This document shows positions 1 through 9,194 of a DNA stretch of 50,476 nucleotides, piece by piece (the stretch's first letter is position 1; the number at the start of each line of letters is the position of its first letter). A program made the position numbers and the translations under genes. The stretch is taken from NCBI GenBank assembly GCA_040753915.1, contig JBFMDN010000040.1, forward strand, positions 1-50,476, written 5' to 3'. This DNA is from JBFMDN01 sp040753915 (lineage in GTDB: Bacteria > Desulfobacterota > Desulfomonilia > Desulfomonilales > Desulfomonilaceae). Under the pieces are notes generated by a model. That model saw only the letters and a program-made list of their open reading frames with translations. It was not told the DNA's origin and made no database searches.

Positions 1-93
1 CAACTCCATATACAGTGGCAGGCCCGCCAAAGACGTCATCCCCTGCAATTTCTTTTCAACTTCATACTGGAAAGGAAGGAGCCCTTGTGCCAT
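1..93 (-). mobile_element. IS1380-family transposase, N-terminal fragment cut by the window edge
   Basis: Reading the minus strand from an ATG at 93 gives 31 codons with no stop up to the window edge. The opening residues MAQGLLPFQYE and then TSLAGLPLYMEL resemble the start of IS1380-type DDE transposases, which typically begin with a MxQGxLPFxYE stretch followed by GMTxLAGLPxYxxL. A ribosome binding site GAGGTGA lies about seven bases upstream of the ATG. The rest of the gene and the far end of the insertion sequence lie outside the window, so the copy could be intact or broken. I could not define the terminal inverted repeat; it should lie between 94 and 270. The family call rests on remembered sequence similarity only. 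Confidence 0.65.
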
Positions 94-269
94 AATCACG
101 TCACCTCGTTGGTGATAGAATCGTTTTCACAAAAGCATTCTATCTTCTTGATCTCTCAAGAACAACGAGGTTTTTCACTTTTTTTGACCCGCGATCCAGG
201 CGTAGTTCTTGCGAGCCGCTGAGTATACGTTTTCCTAAATTCGGTTCAGTAAATTGCGCCAGCGCGTGC

Positions 270-1127
270 TCAGCGGGAACGCACCGCGGTCACAATCATT
301 TGGTGGCCGTACCACGAGAAACGTATCAGCTCGTCAATAATCTTTCGGAACGGTCGGAGCCATGTGGTCGGAGCTGCAAGATCTCGGGGTGGATGATAGA
401 GCTTGCGGCGCAGGTTAAACGACCGTGTCCGGATACGAATGTCCGAGAATCCGGTTGAACTCAGCAGCATCGAGATCGTCCGCGGCTCAAAGAGGTGGAT
501 GTGGTCCGCTCCGTTGAGATAGACCCATTCGGGGCCGTTGATCAGCCGCGATAGCGATGCGAAGTTGGTCGTGGACAGCCGAAGGATGCCTCCCGGACGA
601 AGCGCAGCATGGATCCTCTCCAAAGCACTCCGTGGAGATTCCAGATGCTCGATAACATCCCAGACGCGCGCCCCGTCCACGAGGCCCGATGGGAGATCGA
701 AGGCCTCCGCGGGTTCAGTAAGGATGTGAGAGATCCCTTTTCTCCGCAAGTGAGCCAGTGCATCCGAATTGATTTCTACTGCCCACGTCTCCCAACCCGC
801 TCGGGCGGCCTGCTCCAGAAACCAGCCCCGTCCGGCTCCTACTTCGAGAATGCGATTGAGCTCTCTGTAAGGCGCGAAGACCTTGAGCTCCTTCTGAAAG
901 CGGCGACGCTGGCCTCTGGTCAGCTCTGTCTCTCCCATGGCTCCTGTCCCTGACGTTCGCTGAAGTGCCTGGTGGCTCCCGAGTCGGGGATTGACGAACA
1001 CGAGTCCGCACTTCTGGCAGCGCACGTGCCGAAAGCCCTCCTTGTCAAACAAGAGGATCTGTTCGGTGTCGCCGCAGAGATCGCATGGCACGTTCACCAG
1101 ATCGCTTCGTGAGAAGGAAGCGTTCAA
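270..1127 (-). CDS. SAM-dependent methyltransferase with N-terminal zinc-ribbon
   Basis: A 285-residue class I methyltransferase. Two CxxC pairs (C15/C18 and C37/C40) form a putative zinc ribbon ahead of the catalytic domain, an arrangement common in methyltransferases that act on sugars or small molecules in envelope or antibiotic pathways. Motif I is ILEVGAGRG at about 93-101, followed by the acidic motif II (VEINSDALAHL) and the WDVIEHLESP stretch typical of Methyltransf_11/23 proteins. The start is uncertain: the most upstream possibility is TTG at 1127, with GTG at 1097 just before the first cysteine pair as the alternative. The gene stands alone between the transposase fragment and a divergent HD gene, so its substrate cannot be inferred from context. 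Confidence 0.8.
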   Translation of the reverse strand: MNASFSRSDLVNVPCDLCGDTEQILLFDKEGFRHVRCQKCGLVFVNPRLGSHQALQRTSGTGAMGETELTRGQRRRFQKELKVFAPYRELNRILEVGAGRGWFLEQAARAGWETWAVEINSDALAHLRRKGISHILTEPAEAFDLPSGLVDGARVWDVIEHLESPRSALERIHAALRPGGILRLSTTNFASLSRLINGPEWVYLNGADHIHLFEPRTISMLLSSTGFSDIRIRTRSFNLRRKLYHPPRDLAAPTTWLRPFRKIIDELIRFSWYGHQMIVTAVRSR

Positions 1128-1341
1128 CTCTGCACCCCATAGCGTTGGACATCAGCCCACTTGATACCCGGAGAGAATCGTGATAGTCAACCGTGAATCA
1201 TGTTGACGAGTTTTCCAAGAGCCATGGTCCCATCCGGCAGCCGGTGGTCGTTTCCTACCGAACGGAAATTGGGATTTTTTCTTGCTGTAGGGCGAACGAT
1301 CCCCATCAGTGGTACCAAATCGCTTGCTGAGAGGCGCAATT

Positions 1342-1941
1342 GTGGAGTTGACGAGAATTGCCGATTTTCTGTTCGAGGTGGGTATGCTCAAGCGCACCCC
1401 TCGATCGGGATTCCAGTTCCTCGGCACAGGGAACGAAACGGTAGCGGAGCATAGTCTGCGCTGCGCCATTATAGGATTCGTGCTCGCACGCATGTCGTCC
1501 ACGCTCGACACGAGCCGAGTAGTGCTCATGTGCTTATTTCACGATTTGGTCGAGGCTCGCACCGGGGATCTGAATTATGTGAACAAGCGGTACGTGACAG
1601 CCGATGAGGATGCAGCGGTGCGTGACATGACAGAAGATCTGCTGTTCGGGGAGGAGATCCGAGAGCTCACGAAGGAATTCAACGACCGAATCACCCCCGA
1701 GGCTCTGGCCGCACACGATTCGGACCAACTCGAGATGATATTGCAGCTCAAGGAATTGGGAGACCTTGGTAACCCGTACTGCCACGATTGGATCGCCTCG
1801 GCAATAAAAAGGCTTCAAACCGAAGACGGCAAGAGACTGGCACGGAGCATTCTCAACACGGATTTTTCCGCCTGGTGGTTCAAAGAAAAGACTGCCCAAT
1901 GGTGGGTTGACGCGGGCAGGTCAGAGCGAAGTGAAAAGTAA
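1342..1941 (+). CDS. HD-domain hydrolase, YfbR/HDDC2-like 5'-deoxynucleotidase
   Basis: About 199 residues from a GTG at 1342 preceded by GAGAGG; an ATG at 1309 in the same frame would add 11 residues. The HD metal-binding pattern is complete: EHS after ETVAEH, then LFHDLVEARTGDL and a later DSDQLEMILQLKE segment. In the YfbR and human HDDC2 families these positions bind a divalent metal and the enzyme removes phosphate from deoxynucleoside 5'-monophosphates. Length and motif order fit that family well. Substrate is inferred from family only. It runs in the same direction as the downstream CHAT-like gene but 275 bases separate their likely starts and stops, so an operon is not clear. Confidence 0.75.
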   Translation: MELTRIADFLFEVGMLKRTPRSGFQFLGTGNETVAEHSLRCAIIGFVLARMSSTLDTSRVVLMCLFHDLVEARTGDLNYVNKRYVTADEDAAVRDMTEDLLFGEEIRELTKEFNDRITPEALAAHDSDQLEMILQLKELGDLGNPYCHDWIASAIKRLQTEDGKRLARSILNTDFSAWWFKEKTAQWWVDAGRSERSEK

Positions 1942-2216
1942 TGGCCAGAACGGCTCTCGTCCCTGAGCGGACAGCGTGGCTCAGATCGCGAAGGTGAGCG
2001 ATGTACCGAGAGGGCCGCGGGACGCATGCTGATAACACGAGGAGATTTCAGATGAAAGCCGTCTGCGGGAGAGCCTCGTATGCCGGTGGTGGAATGGATG
2101 ACTGCAGAGGCCATGCCCCGAGTCTGAGAACTCCGGTCAATCGGGGCACCGCGCCCTGCCACGTCGCAAGGGGACAGCGATCTCTATCTCCGATTCTTCT
2201 CTCCCGGATTTTGCCC

Positions 2217-4109
2217 ATGAAAGGCTACTCCGCGGTTTTCATTGCTTTCCTTTTTTGCATCATGCCCCTCATGGTTCGAGATACGTACTCTGCAGATTTC
2301 CCCCGGGTCGCCGCCCAGGAAGAGAGAGGAGGAAGTACGAACGACGGAGATGCGTCCAAAAGGTATCGGTGGCTCTTTCGTGAACCGGAAAAAGTGCATA
2401 CCCCCAGCGAACCGGAGAGCCTGTCTCTTTTGGACAAGCTCGACATGGAGATCAAGCAGGCCCGAAAGCTGTACCTCTCGGGAGAAATAGACAACGCGGT
2501 CCTCAAATATCGCAGCGCCATCGATCACCTCGAATCAATCGTGGACGACATCCCTCCGGGGAACAGTCTTGTTCGAAAAGTTGCCGAGCGACTCTCCGTG
2601 TACGACGAGCTTGCCACGAAAATCCTCGGACCTGTGCATCTGGAGCCACAAGAGGCTACCGCATCAAGCATATTCCACCTCATGGAGAAACGTCGAATAT
2701 GTTTGAGAAACCTTACGTTGAAATCCGCGGGGGTGGTGAACTTCTTCGACGTTCCTGGCACGCTGGCAGAACAGGAAGCTAAGATCCTCCGGTCGCTCAT
2801 GGAAACACGCACGTCTCCTCCGAGCAACGAGACTCGCCGGCAGGAAGAAAGCCTGAAGGACCAGCTCGCCCAGGTGCGCAAGACCTTGCGGCAGAGCTCT
2901 TCCCGGTATGCCCTACTGCGCGGCGGCGACCCTGTGACACTGGACGAAATTCGCGGGGAAATTTTGAAGCCACAGGAGATGATCCTGGACTTCGCACTTC
3001 TGCAGGATCGCCTGGTGGTGGGCATAATCACGGCAGAAAAGGGAGTCTACTACCAGTTGCCTGTGAATCGGGGGGACATCGACAAGGCGGTGTTCGGGCT
3101 TCAGGAGAAGCTGCGGGAATTCACGTACGGTGGCCGGTCTACCTTCATGGGACATGCTTGGAAGGAGCCGTGCCGACGTATCTACCGAACACTCTTCGGG
3201 AAATTGCCTCCACTGCCTCGCGACAAAACTACCGTGTTGGTCATTCCGGACCGATCTCTCTGGTATCTTCCCCTCTCAGCTCTCCTGGACGCGGAAGATC
3301 GTCCACTCGGGTATGATCGGATGATTTCGGTGATAGCTTCCGGAGATATGATCAAGATGGCTCGATCAAATGCTCAGGAGCTCCAGTCCGCGAACTACTC
3401 TACTGATCTACTCATGTTTGAATCCATTCCATGGATACCGGAAGAACAGATCGTGAAGCGGCCGCCCCAGGGGAAACAGGCAAGACGGACCTCCGAGTCG
3501 GATAGGATACAGGAATTGATTCTCGCAAACCCAGTCTATCCGAAACCAACCGAGATCCTCCCTTCGATCCAGCGCATATTCGAAAAGTTCGAGGTCTGGG
3601 TAGGCCCCACTGCAACTGTAGATCACCTGCTGGCACCGAGCGGCCGTGTGAGGAACGTCACGCTGCTCGCGGTGCCTCTAGCTGTTCCTGACACGGTGAG
3701 GCCCGATAAGCAACCGTGCTTCTTCTTTTCTCCGGACAAGAAGGGCAGGCGTCGACTGGAAGTGTCGAGACTGTTTTCGGATCCAATTCGGTCCCGGTTC
3801 ACCCTGATGCCAATTGCTTGGTTCGATCCTGTGGAAGGTGAATCCCAGATGGGTGAGGGCCCTTTACTCCTGCACTTGGCTTTGATCTATTCGGGAACTC
3901 AGATGGGAGTAATAAACTATTCGGACCCCAACTGGGGAGCTGAAGACCCGTGCCTGGCGTCGGTCCTGAAAAGAGCGGTGGAACACGCTTCCCCAGGAGA
4001 GGCCTTGATGAGTTGCTCGCGGGACTTACCTGCAGGGCTGGACGCGTCATTCAGTGGGAAGCCACCGAGCTGGACAGGGTGGATCTGCATGGGAGATCCC
4101 GGAATGTAG
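2217..4109 (+). CDS. Secreted protein with degenerate CHAT domain
   Basis: About 630 residues from an ATG at 2217. The frame is open further upstream (from 2001), but only the 2217 start gives a clean signal peptide (MKGYSAVFIAFLFCIMPLM, cleaved near the YSADF region). The first third has one TPR-like helix pair (about 60-100) and charged helices. From about 245 the sequence follows the CHAT caspase-like fold: ILDFALLQDRLVVGIIT, then VLVIPDRSLWYLPLSALLD, and a C-terminal segment ending in GWICMGDPG. The places where active CHAT proteases carry THG histidine and SAC cysteine read LAVP (P487) and PIAW (W535), so the protein is probably not a peptidase. It may instead bind a partner in the periplasm. 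No clear functional partner is adjacent. Confidence 0.7.
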   Translation: MKGYSAVFIAFLFCIMPLMVRDTYSADFPRVAAQEERGGSTNDGDASKRYRWLFREPEKVHTPSEPESLSLLDKLDMEIKQARKLYLSGEIDNAVLKYRSAIDHLESIVDDIPPGNSLVRKVAERLSVYDELATKILGPVHLEPQEATASSIFHLMEKRRICLRNLTLKSAGVVNFFDVPGTLAEQEAKILRSLMETRTSPPSNETRRQEESLKDQLAQVRKTLRQSSSRYALLRGGDPVTLDEIRGEILKPQEMILDFALLQDRLVVGIITAEKGVYYQLPVNRGDIDKAVFGLQEKLREFTYGGRSTFMGHAWKEPCRRIYRTLFGKLPPLPRDKTTVLVIPDRSLWYLPLSALLDAEDRPLGYDRMISVIASGDMIKMARSNAQELQSANYSTDLLMFESIPWIPEEQIVKRPPQGKQARRTSESDRIQELILANPVYPKPTEILPSIQRIFEKFEVWVGPTATVDHLLAPSGRVRNVTLLAVPLAVPDTVRPDKQPCFFFSPDKKGRRRLEVSRLFSDPIRSRFTLMPIAWFDPVEGESQMGEGPLLLHLALIYSGTQMGVINYSDPNWGAEDPCLASVLKRAVEHASPGEALMSCSRDLPAGLDASFSGKPPSWTGWICMGDPGM

Positions 4110-4203
4110 GCGCCACAGGGCTCAAGCATCGCGGGCGCACATCGAGCCGGCCGACCGTCCCCTTCCATCGGCATGACAGAAGGGGGGCGTCAATTTTCCC
4201 GAT

Positions 4204-4461
4204 TCAGCTCTGGGAAAGCTTCCTCGATAACCTCGATATGGTGCGGGACGCTGTATTTTTATGGAATATTCCCTTCGAAACCCCCTTGTGCAAGAGGGAG
4301 GCAGCATTGCTCAGCAAAACAGACGCATCCTGGTTCTTTTCTTCCGCAGCGGCAAGGTATTTCTTCACCGCGGTTCGTGTTCTTGATTTGAAGGAAATGT
4401 TACGGACACGCTTCTTTTCATTTTGTCGCATACGTTTCAGCGCAGACGGATGGTTCGCCAT
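4204..4461 (-). CDS. rpsT: 30S ribosomal protein S20
   Basis: 85 residues, typical length for S20. It opens MANHPSALKRMRQNEKKR and is rich in lysine, arginine and alanine throughout, with the family's helical RTRTAVKKYLAAAEE and KGIFHKNTASRTISRLSRK segments. It binds 16S rRNA and is assembled early in the 30S body. The start ATG has AAGGAG six bases upstream. The gene is convergent with the CHAT-domain gene and divergent from murJ; an rpsT-murJ pairing is common in proteobacteria. S20 often regulates its own translation, but no specific leader structure was recognised here. Confidence 0.97.
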   Translation of the reverse strand: MANHPSALKRMRQNEKKRVRNISFKSRTRTAVKKYLAAAEEKNQDASVLLSNAASLLHKGVSKGIFHKNTASRTISRLSRKLSQS

Positions 4462-4838
4462 TCATTGCTCCTTGGGGATCGGTCTGCTCGCGAGTCCGAT
4501 CGCAGATAAGGTTGTTATTGTACCCTTTTTTGGAACTACTGCCCTTCGGGGGTCAAGAGCTCCCTCTTAAACTTTTATTTATGGCAGAAACCTTGGATCA
4601 AAGTCAAGCTCAATTGAAAGCCCACCTCAGGAGACGGATTCTCAGGCATCGTCTCTCCCGAGGCGACCGGAGCGTTCGACTCGCGTTTGCGAGGCGCCCG
4701 ATTCGTTGCGGAGGAGACATCGAAACCGTCCGGCCGACTGCCCGTGCTGCAAAGCAGCGCCTAGGTAGGAGGGCATCCAACAGGCGGAAGCTATCGGCAG
4801 CCTTGCCAGCAGAGCGCCGGAATTCCGAAAGGGTTGCA

Positions 4839-6383
4839 GTGACCCGAGCTGCAGCCGTGGTGGGTCTGTGGACGACGGTGAGCCGAGTCCTGGGCTTCGT
4901 AAGGGATCTCGTTATCGCGATGTTCCTCGGGGCTGGGTTGGGAGCGGATGCCTTTTTCGTCGGGTTTCGCATTCCCAATCTCCTGCGTAGACTGTTCGGG
5001 GAGGGAGCTCTTTCCGCGGCATTCATTCCCACTTATGTAGAAACTCTCGGCAGACATGGTCGAGCAGAAGGTGAAAGACTTGCACGGATTGCCTTCACGT
5101 TCACTGCCATAGTGCTCGCCCTGGTAACCCTGGCCGGGATAGTTTTCAGTCCTGCCATCGTGAAGGTCATTGCACCGGGATTCTCCGATGACCCTGCCAA
5201 GTTCGACCTTACCGTCGCATTGAACAGGATCATGTTCCCATACATATTCTTCATATCCCTCGTGGCTCTGGCTTCTGGCGTCCTCAATTCCATGGGCCAC
5301 TTCGCAGCACCCGCTGCGGCACCGATCGTCTTGAATCTCTGCATGATTGCAAGCGTTGCAATATTCTGTACGCTCTTTGACGTCGCGCCGTACTATGCGC
5401 TGGCCTGGGGAGTCGTGGCAGCAGGCATTCTGCAACTAGTGCTGCAGATACCGTTCATGAGCATGAAAGGGGTGAAGCTTCGTCCCAGCTTCGACTTCCG
5501 CCATCCTGCTCTGCGGAGAATCGGAACGTTGTTCGTTCCAGCCGCATTCGGCGGTGCGGTGTACCAATTGAACGTGATGATTGGGACGATTCTGGCGTCG
5601 ATGCTTCCAGCGGGAGGCGTGTCCTATCTCTACTACGCGGATCGGCTGGTGGAGCTACCGTTGGGGGTCTTCGCCATAGCACTGGGGACCGCTGTGCTCC
5701 CGTCAATGTCAAGGCAGGCTGCTGACGGAGATATTACGGGTCTTGGACACACTGTTGGGTTTTCGTTACGTCTGATAGCGTTTTTTACCATTCCAGCCAT
5801 GGTGGCACTGATACTTCTCAGGACACCCATCGTTGCGCTGCTGTTTCAACGGGGGAAGTTCTCTGCGTTCGACACCGAGCAAACCGCGGTGGCTCTCCTG
5901 TGGTATACCGCAGGCTTGTGGGCCTTTTCCGGCCTCAAAGTCGTGACCCAGGCCTTCTTCTCCCTCAAAGACACCAGAACACCCGTGTACATATCTGTCG
6001 TAGCCGTAGCGGTGAATCTCGTAGCCGGCCTGATTCTCATGGGGCCGATGCTCCAAGGGGGGCTCGCCCTGGCCACTTCTCTTGCGTCAGCTTTGAATCT
6101 CCTCATCCTCTTCTGGATATTGTTAGGAAGATTAGAGACATTTCCTGGAAAGGATCTCGTAGTATCCCTCGCCAGAATTACTGCTGCTTCCAGTCTGATG
6201 GGGTTGGCGCTGGTCTTTCTCAGGGGCCTTGCAGACTGGTCTCACGGCCTCACCCTCGGTAATCTCGGCATCTTGCTTGCCTGCATAGGGGGCGGACTGG
6301 CAGTCTTCCTCGGCTCCGCATACCTGCTGCGCTGCCGCGAATTGGCAGCACTCATTTCACTCGTTGCAGCGTCCAGGAGATGA
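4839..6383 (+). CDS. murJ: Lipid II flippase MurJ (MviN)
   Basis: Integral membrane protein of the MOP superfamily that moves lipid II across the inner membrane for peptidoglycan synthesis. The conserved start RVLGFVRDLVIAMFLGAG and FRIPNLLRRLFGEGALSAAFIPTY motif is near the N terminus, and about 14 hydrophobic segments follow, as expected. From GTG 4839 the protein is 514 residues, matching the usual 510-530. The frame stays open upstream to 4512, with an ATG at 4581 that would add 86 arginine-rich, low-complexity residues not expected in MurJ; I regard these as untranslated, but that start cannot be excluded. The gene is divergent from rpsT and convergent with the MBL gene. Confidence 0.93.
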   Translation: MTRAAAVVGLWTTVSRVLGFVRDLVIAMFLGAGLGADAFFVGFRIPNLLRRLFGEGALSAAFIPTYVETLGRHGRAEGERLARIAFTFTAIVLALVTLAGIVFSPAIVKVIAPGFSDDPAKFDLTVALNRIMFPYIFFISLVALASGVLNSMGHFAAPAAAPIVLNLCMIASVAIFCTLFDVAPYYALAWGVVAAGILQLVLQIPFMSMKGVKLRPSFDFRHPALRRIGTLFVPAAFGGAVYQLNVMIGTILASMLPAGGVSYLYYADRLVELPLGVFAIALGTAVLPSMSRQAADGDITGLGHTVGFSLRLIAFFTIPAMVALILLRTPIVALLFQRGKFSAFDTEQTAVALLWYTAGLWAFSGLKVVTQAFFSLKDTRTPVYISVVAVAVNLVAGLILMGPMLQGGLALATSLASALNLLILFWILLGRLETFPGKDLVVSLARITAASSLMGLALVFLRGLADWSHGLTLGNLGILLACIGGGLAVFLGSAYLLRCRELAALISLVAASRR

Positions 6384-6407
6384 CCGGAGAAACGTCGAGA
6401 GTCGCGT

Positions 6408-7040
6408 CTAGACGAACATGTTTTCCCTTTTTTCTCGGCCGATGGTCGATGTGTTCGTGGGGCCATAGTGGTGGCCGGGAAGAACCACCGTATCATCCGG
6501 CAATGTGAAAAGCCTCTTGCGAATGGAGGCCTGAAGGACCTCATAGGAGCCGCCCGGGAGATCCGTTCTTCCTACTCCTCCCACGAAGAGCGTATCGCCG
6601 GTCACTACGTATCCCGGGAAATAGAGGCATATGCCACCGAGGCTGTGGCCAGGGGTATGAATAACTTCTACGGTTTCGTTTCCAAAGGATATTTTGTCGC
6701 CGTCCTTGAGCAGCACGCTTGCAGGAGGTGACTTCTCGACACCGAACATGGCGAGCATGCCCATGTTCGGATTGGTCAATGCATAGGCATCTGCCTCGTG
6801 AATGGCGATTGGAGCCCCCGTCACCCGATGCATTTCGTCGTTACCTGCTGTGTGATCCACGTGGCAGTGCGTGTTGACAATCATGACAATCTTTTTGATT
6901 CCCTTTGCCCGTGCCCGCTCCAATATCCTCGACGCAGATCCGCCGGGATCGACGACAATCCCTTCCCCTGTGTCCGGATCTCCGAGGATGTACGTGAAGA
7001 TGTCAAATGAACCTATCAGGATCTGTTCGATAACGATCAT
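6408..7040 (-). CDS. MBL-fold metallohydrolase, glyoxalase II-like
   Basis: 210 residues with the complete metallo-beta-lactamase metal set: THCHVDH at about 57-63, TPGHSLGG, TGDTLFVGGVGRTDLPGG and PGHHYGPT. These bind two metal ions and a water nucleophile. The order and short length match the glyoxalase II-like group that hydrolyses thioesters such as S-lactoylglutathione; other members are persulfide dioxygenases, so the substrate is not settled. Its ATG overlaps the stop of the upstream radical-SAM gene (ATGA) with AGGAGG just before it, so it is translated as part of the hemB operon. A direct role in heme synthesis is not implied by the family. Confidence 0.85.
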   Translation of the reverse strand: MIVIEQILIGSFDIFTYILGDPDTGEGIVVDPGGSASRILERARAKGIKKIVMIVNTHCHVDHTAGNDEMHRVTGAPIAIHEADAYALTNPNMGMLAMFGVEKSPPASVLLKDGDKISFGNETVEVIHTPGHSLGGICLYFPGYVVTGDTLFVGGVGRTDLPGGSYEVLQASIRKRLFTLPDDTVVLPGHHYGPTNTSTIGREKRENMFV

Positions 7041-8128
7041 CCATTCCTCCTGGCCTCAGGGGGCTTTGCCCCTCCTCTCTTGAACACCGGCGGTACATGG
7101 GCACAGTACGGTTCTTCGGCCATATAGTTGCCGGTGGCCTCATATGCTCTGGCTCTGCAGCCTCCGCAATATCGAAGGTAATCGCATTTGCCGCATTTGC
7201 CCTCCAGGAGCCTGAAATCCCTGAGGGTCTTGAAAAGAGGGGCATTCTGCCAAATCTCGGAGAAGTCGGCCTCGCGCACGCTCCCGGCCTGCACATCGAA
7301 GTATCCGCAGGGTTGGAGCTCCCCTCGATGGGAGACAAATACAAACGACAATCCCCCGAGACAACCGCGGGTCCGGGCGTTCAGCCCAAAGGTTTGCGGG
7401 CTGACTTCAATTCCTTCCGCTTTAGCCTGCTGTCGGAGGATACGGTAGTACTGTGGAGCGCACGTTGCTTTTATCTCAAAAGTGAAGCGTCGTCCCAGGC
7501 GGTAGAACTCTTCCAACGACTCTTCATATTCTTGCGGGTCCATTTCTTCACCGGCCATCTCTCGGGCACGACCGGTGGGCACGAGGAGAAACACGTGAAA
7601 CGCTTCGGCGCCCAGGTCCTGGGCGAGGGCCATTATCTGCGCGAGCTGGTGCCTGTTTCTCCTGGTGAGGGTTGTATTAATCTGCACGGGGACGCCGGCA
7701 GATCTCAGATTCCGGATTCCTTCCAGAGAGGCAGCAAATGCCCCAGCCACTTGGCGAAATGCATCGTGATCCTCGGCAGTTGGTCCGTCAAGGCTGATGC
7801 TCACCCTCGGAATACCTTCTTCCGATATTTTCCGCGCGGTATCTGGAGTGACCAGGCATCCATTGGTCGCAAGAACGGCACGCAGTCCCTGCCTGCGAGC
7901 ATACCGGGCGAGATCGAAGAAATCCGGTCTCAGGAGCGGCTCACCGCCGGTCATTATGAGTATTGGCTTTCCGACCTTCGCAATTCCGTCGATGAGAGAC
8001 AGGCCTTCCTCGAAAGACAGCTCGTCGGAACCCGGCTCAGAACAAGCTCCTGCTCTGCAGTGGACGCACGCCAAATTGCATGCCCGGGTCATTTCCCATG
8101 CAACAAGTCTCAGCTCGAATGGATTCAC
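7037..8128 (-). CDS. ahbD: Radical SAM heme b synthase AhbD (or AhbC paralogue)
   Basis: About 363 residues. The radical SAM cluster motif CNLACVHC follows RLVAWEMTRA near the N terminus, then TGGEPLL for SAM binding. The C terminus has a SPASM-type second cluster region (CGKCDYLRYCGGC). In sulfate reducers and methanogens, AhbC and AhbD convert didecarboxysiroheme to heme b, and ahbD sits beside hemB in Desulfovibrio. AhbD, which decarboxylates iron-coproporphyrin III, is favoured by this context, but AhbC is a close paralogue. The start is a GTG at 8128 that overlaps the hemB stop (GTGA) and is preceded by GGGAAAAA. The open frame extends to 8260 inside hemB but that part is not expected to be translated. 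Confidence 0.75.
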   Translation of the reverse strand: MNPFELRLVAWEMTRACNLACVHCRAGACSEPGSDELSFEEGLSLIDGIAKVGKPILIMTGGEPLLRPDFFDLARYARRQGLRAVLATNGCLVTPDTARKISEEGIPRVSISLDGPTAEDHDAFRQVAGAFAASLEGIRNLRSAGVPVQINTTLTRRNRHQLAQIMALAQDLGAEAFHVFLLVPTGRAREMAGEEMDPQEYEESLEEFYRLGRRFTFEIKATCAPQYYRILRQQAKAEGIEVSPQTFGLNARTRGCLGGLSFVFVSHRGELQPCGYFDVQAGSVREADFSEIWQNAPLFKTLRDFRLLEGKCGKCDYLRYCGGCRARAYEATGNYMAEEPYCAHVPPVFKRGGAKPPEARRNG

Positions 8129-9120
8129 TTTTTCCCCTTGGCGCTGCCCCCCTGCAGGATACGCACCGCGTCCAGGGCGTGGTAGGAGATGATAATGTCC
8201 GCTCCTGCACGTTTTATGGACGTCAGGGCCTCCATCATACAGCGATCCCCGTCGATCCATCCGTTTTGAGCCGCAGCCTTGATCATGGCGAACTCTCCAC
8301 TGACGTTGTATGCCGCGAGCGGTAAGTCGAATGAGTTGCGCACTCTCCAGATCACGTCCAGGTACGGAAGAGCCGGCTTGACCATGATGATGTCCGCGCC
8401 TTCTTCCACATCCATAGCCACTTCGCGCAAAGCCTCATCGGAATTGGCAGGATCCATCTGGTACGAGCGCCTGTCACCGAATTTGGGAGCAGATTCGGCA
8501 GCCTCACGAAACGGCCCGTAGAACGCGGATGCGTACTTGGCCGAATAGGCCATTATAGAAATGTGCTCGTATCCGCCCTCATCCAAAGATTCTCTGATCG
8601 CTCCCACCCTGCCGTCCATCATATCACTGGGAGCCACTACATCCGCACCAGCTTTGGCGTGGGAAAGAGCCATCTCTGCCAAGAGGTCCAAGGTTGAGTC
8701 GTTGTCCACATCACCGTCGCGAATCACCCCACAATGACCGTGATCCGTGTACTCGCACAGACAGACGTCCGTGATCACGACAAGATTCGGATATGCTTCC
8801 TTTATGGATCGGACTGCCCTCTGAACGACCCCCTCTGCTGAATACCCCTCTGTACCGAGAGGATCCTTCTTGGCGGGTATACCGAAGAGGAGTATGGCAG
8901 GAATTCCCCTATCCACCGGTTCCCGCAGCTCTTTGACAAGGACGTCCACAGACATCTGAAACGTGCCAGGCATACCTGTCACCGGGTTCTTGACTCCTTT
9001 TCCGTAAATGGCGAAGAAGGGAAGCACAAAGTCTTCTGCGCGGAGCCAGGTTTCCCGGACCATGGAACGCAAGGTCTCGGTTCTCCGCAATCTCCTGGCA
9101 CGATACTCTGGAAAGCGCAT
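8125..9120 (-). CDS. hemB: Porphobilinogen synthase (delta-aminolevulinate dehydratase)
   Basis: 331 residues; condenses two 5-aminolevulinate molecules to porphobilinogen in the cytoplasm. The zinc site DVCLCEYTDHGHCG, with its three cysteines, marks the zinc-dependent class. The APSDMMDGRVGAIR segment and the Schiff-base lysine in IIMVKPALPYLDV are present. It opens MRFPEYRARRLRRTETLRSM, as the family does, with GGAG ahead of the ATG. It leads a three-gene unit with ahbD and an MBL hydrolase, all overlapping by four bases, so they are probably one transcript. A divergent zinc-ribbon gene shares the 74-base gap. Confidence 0.97.
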   Translation of the reverse strand: MRFPEYRARRLRRTETLRSMVRETWLRAEDFVLPFFAIYGKGVKNPVTGMPGTFQMSVDVLVKELREPVDRGIPAILLFGIPAKKDPLGTEGYSAEGVVQRAVRSIKEAYPNLVVITDVCLCEYTDHGHCGVIRDGDVDNDSTLDLLAEMALSHAKAGADVVAPSDMMDGRVGAIRESLDEGGYEHISIMAYSAKYASAFYGPFREAAESAPKFGDRRSYQMDPANSDEALREVAMDVEEGADIIMVKPALPYLDVIWRVRNSFDLPLAAYNVSGEFAMIKAAAQNGWIDGDRCMMEALTSIKRAGADIIISYHALDAVRILQGGSAKGKK

Positions 9121-9139
9121 GGGGTCTCCAACAATTTGC

Positions 9140-9169
9140 TTGGCATGATGAGGATGTTTTTCTTATAAT
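9140..9169 (+). promoter_or_regulatory. Sigma70-like promoter of the zinc-ribbon gene
   Basis: TTGGCA at 9140-9145 and TATAAT at 9164-9169 with an 18-base spacer. Transcription would begin near 9176, leaving a leader of about 19 bases before the gene at 9195. It lies in the gap shared with the divergent hemB operon. Confidence 0.6.
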
Positions 9170-9194
9170 CGGGTAGGGAGGCTATGTCAATGTC

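Noticed and set aside
4581..4838. Arginine-rich N-terminal extension of MurJ
   Set aside because: Low complexity and not expected in the family; the start at 4839 gives the normal length. Kept only as an alternative start.
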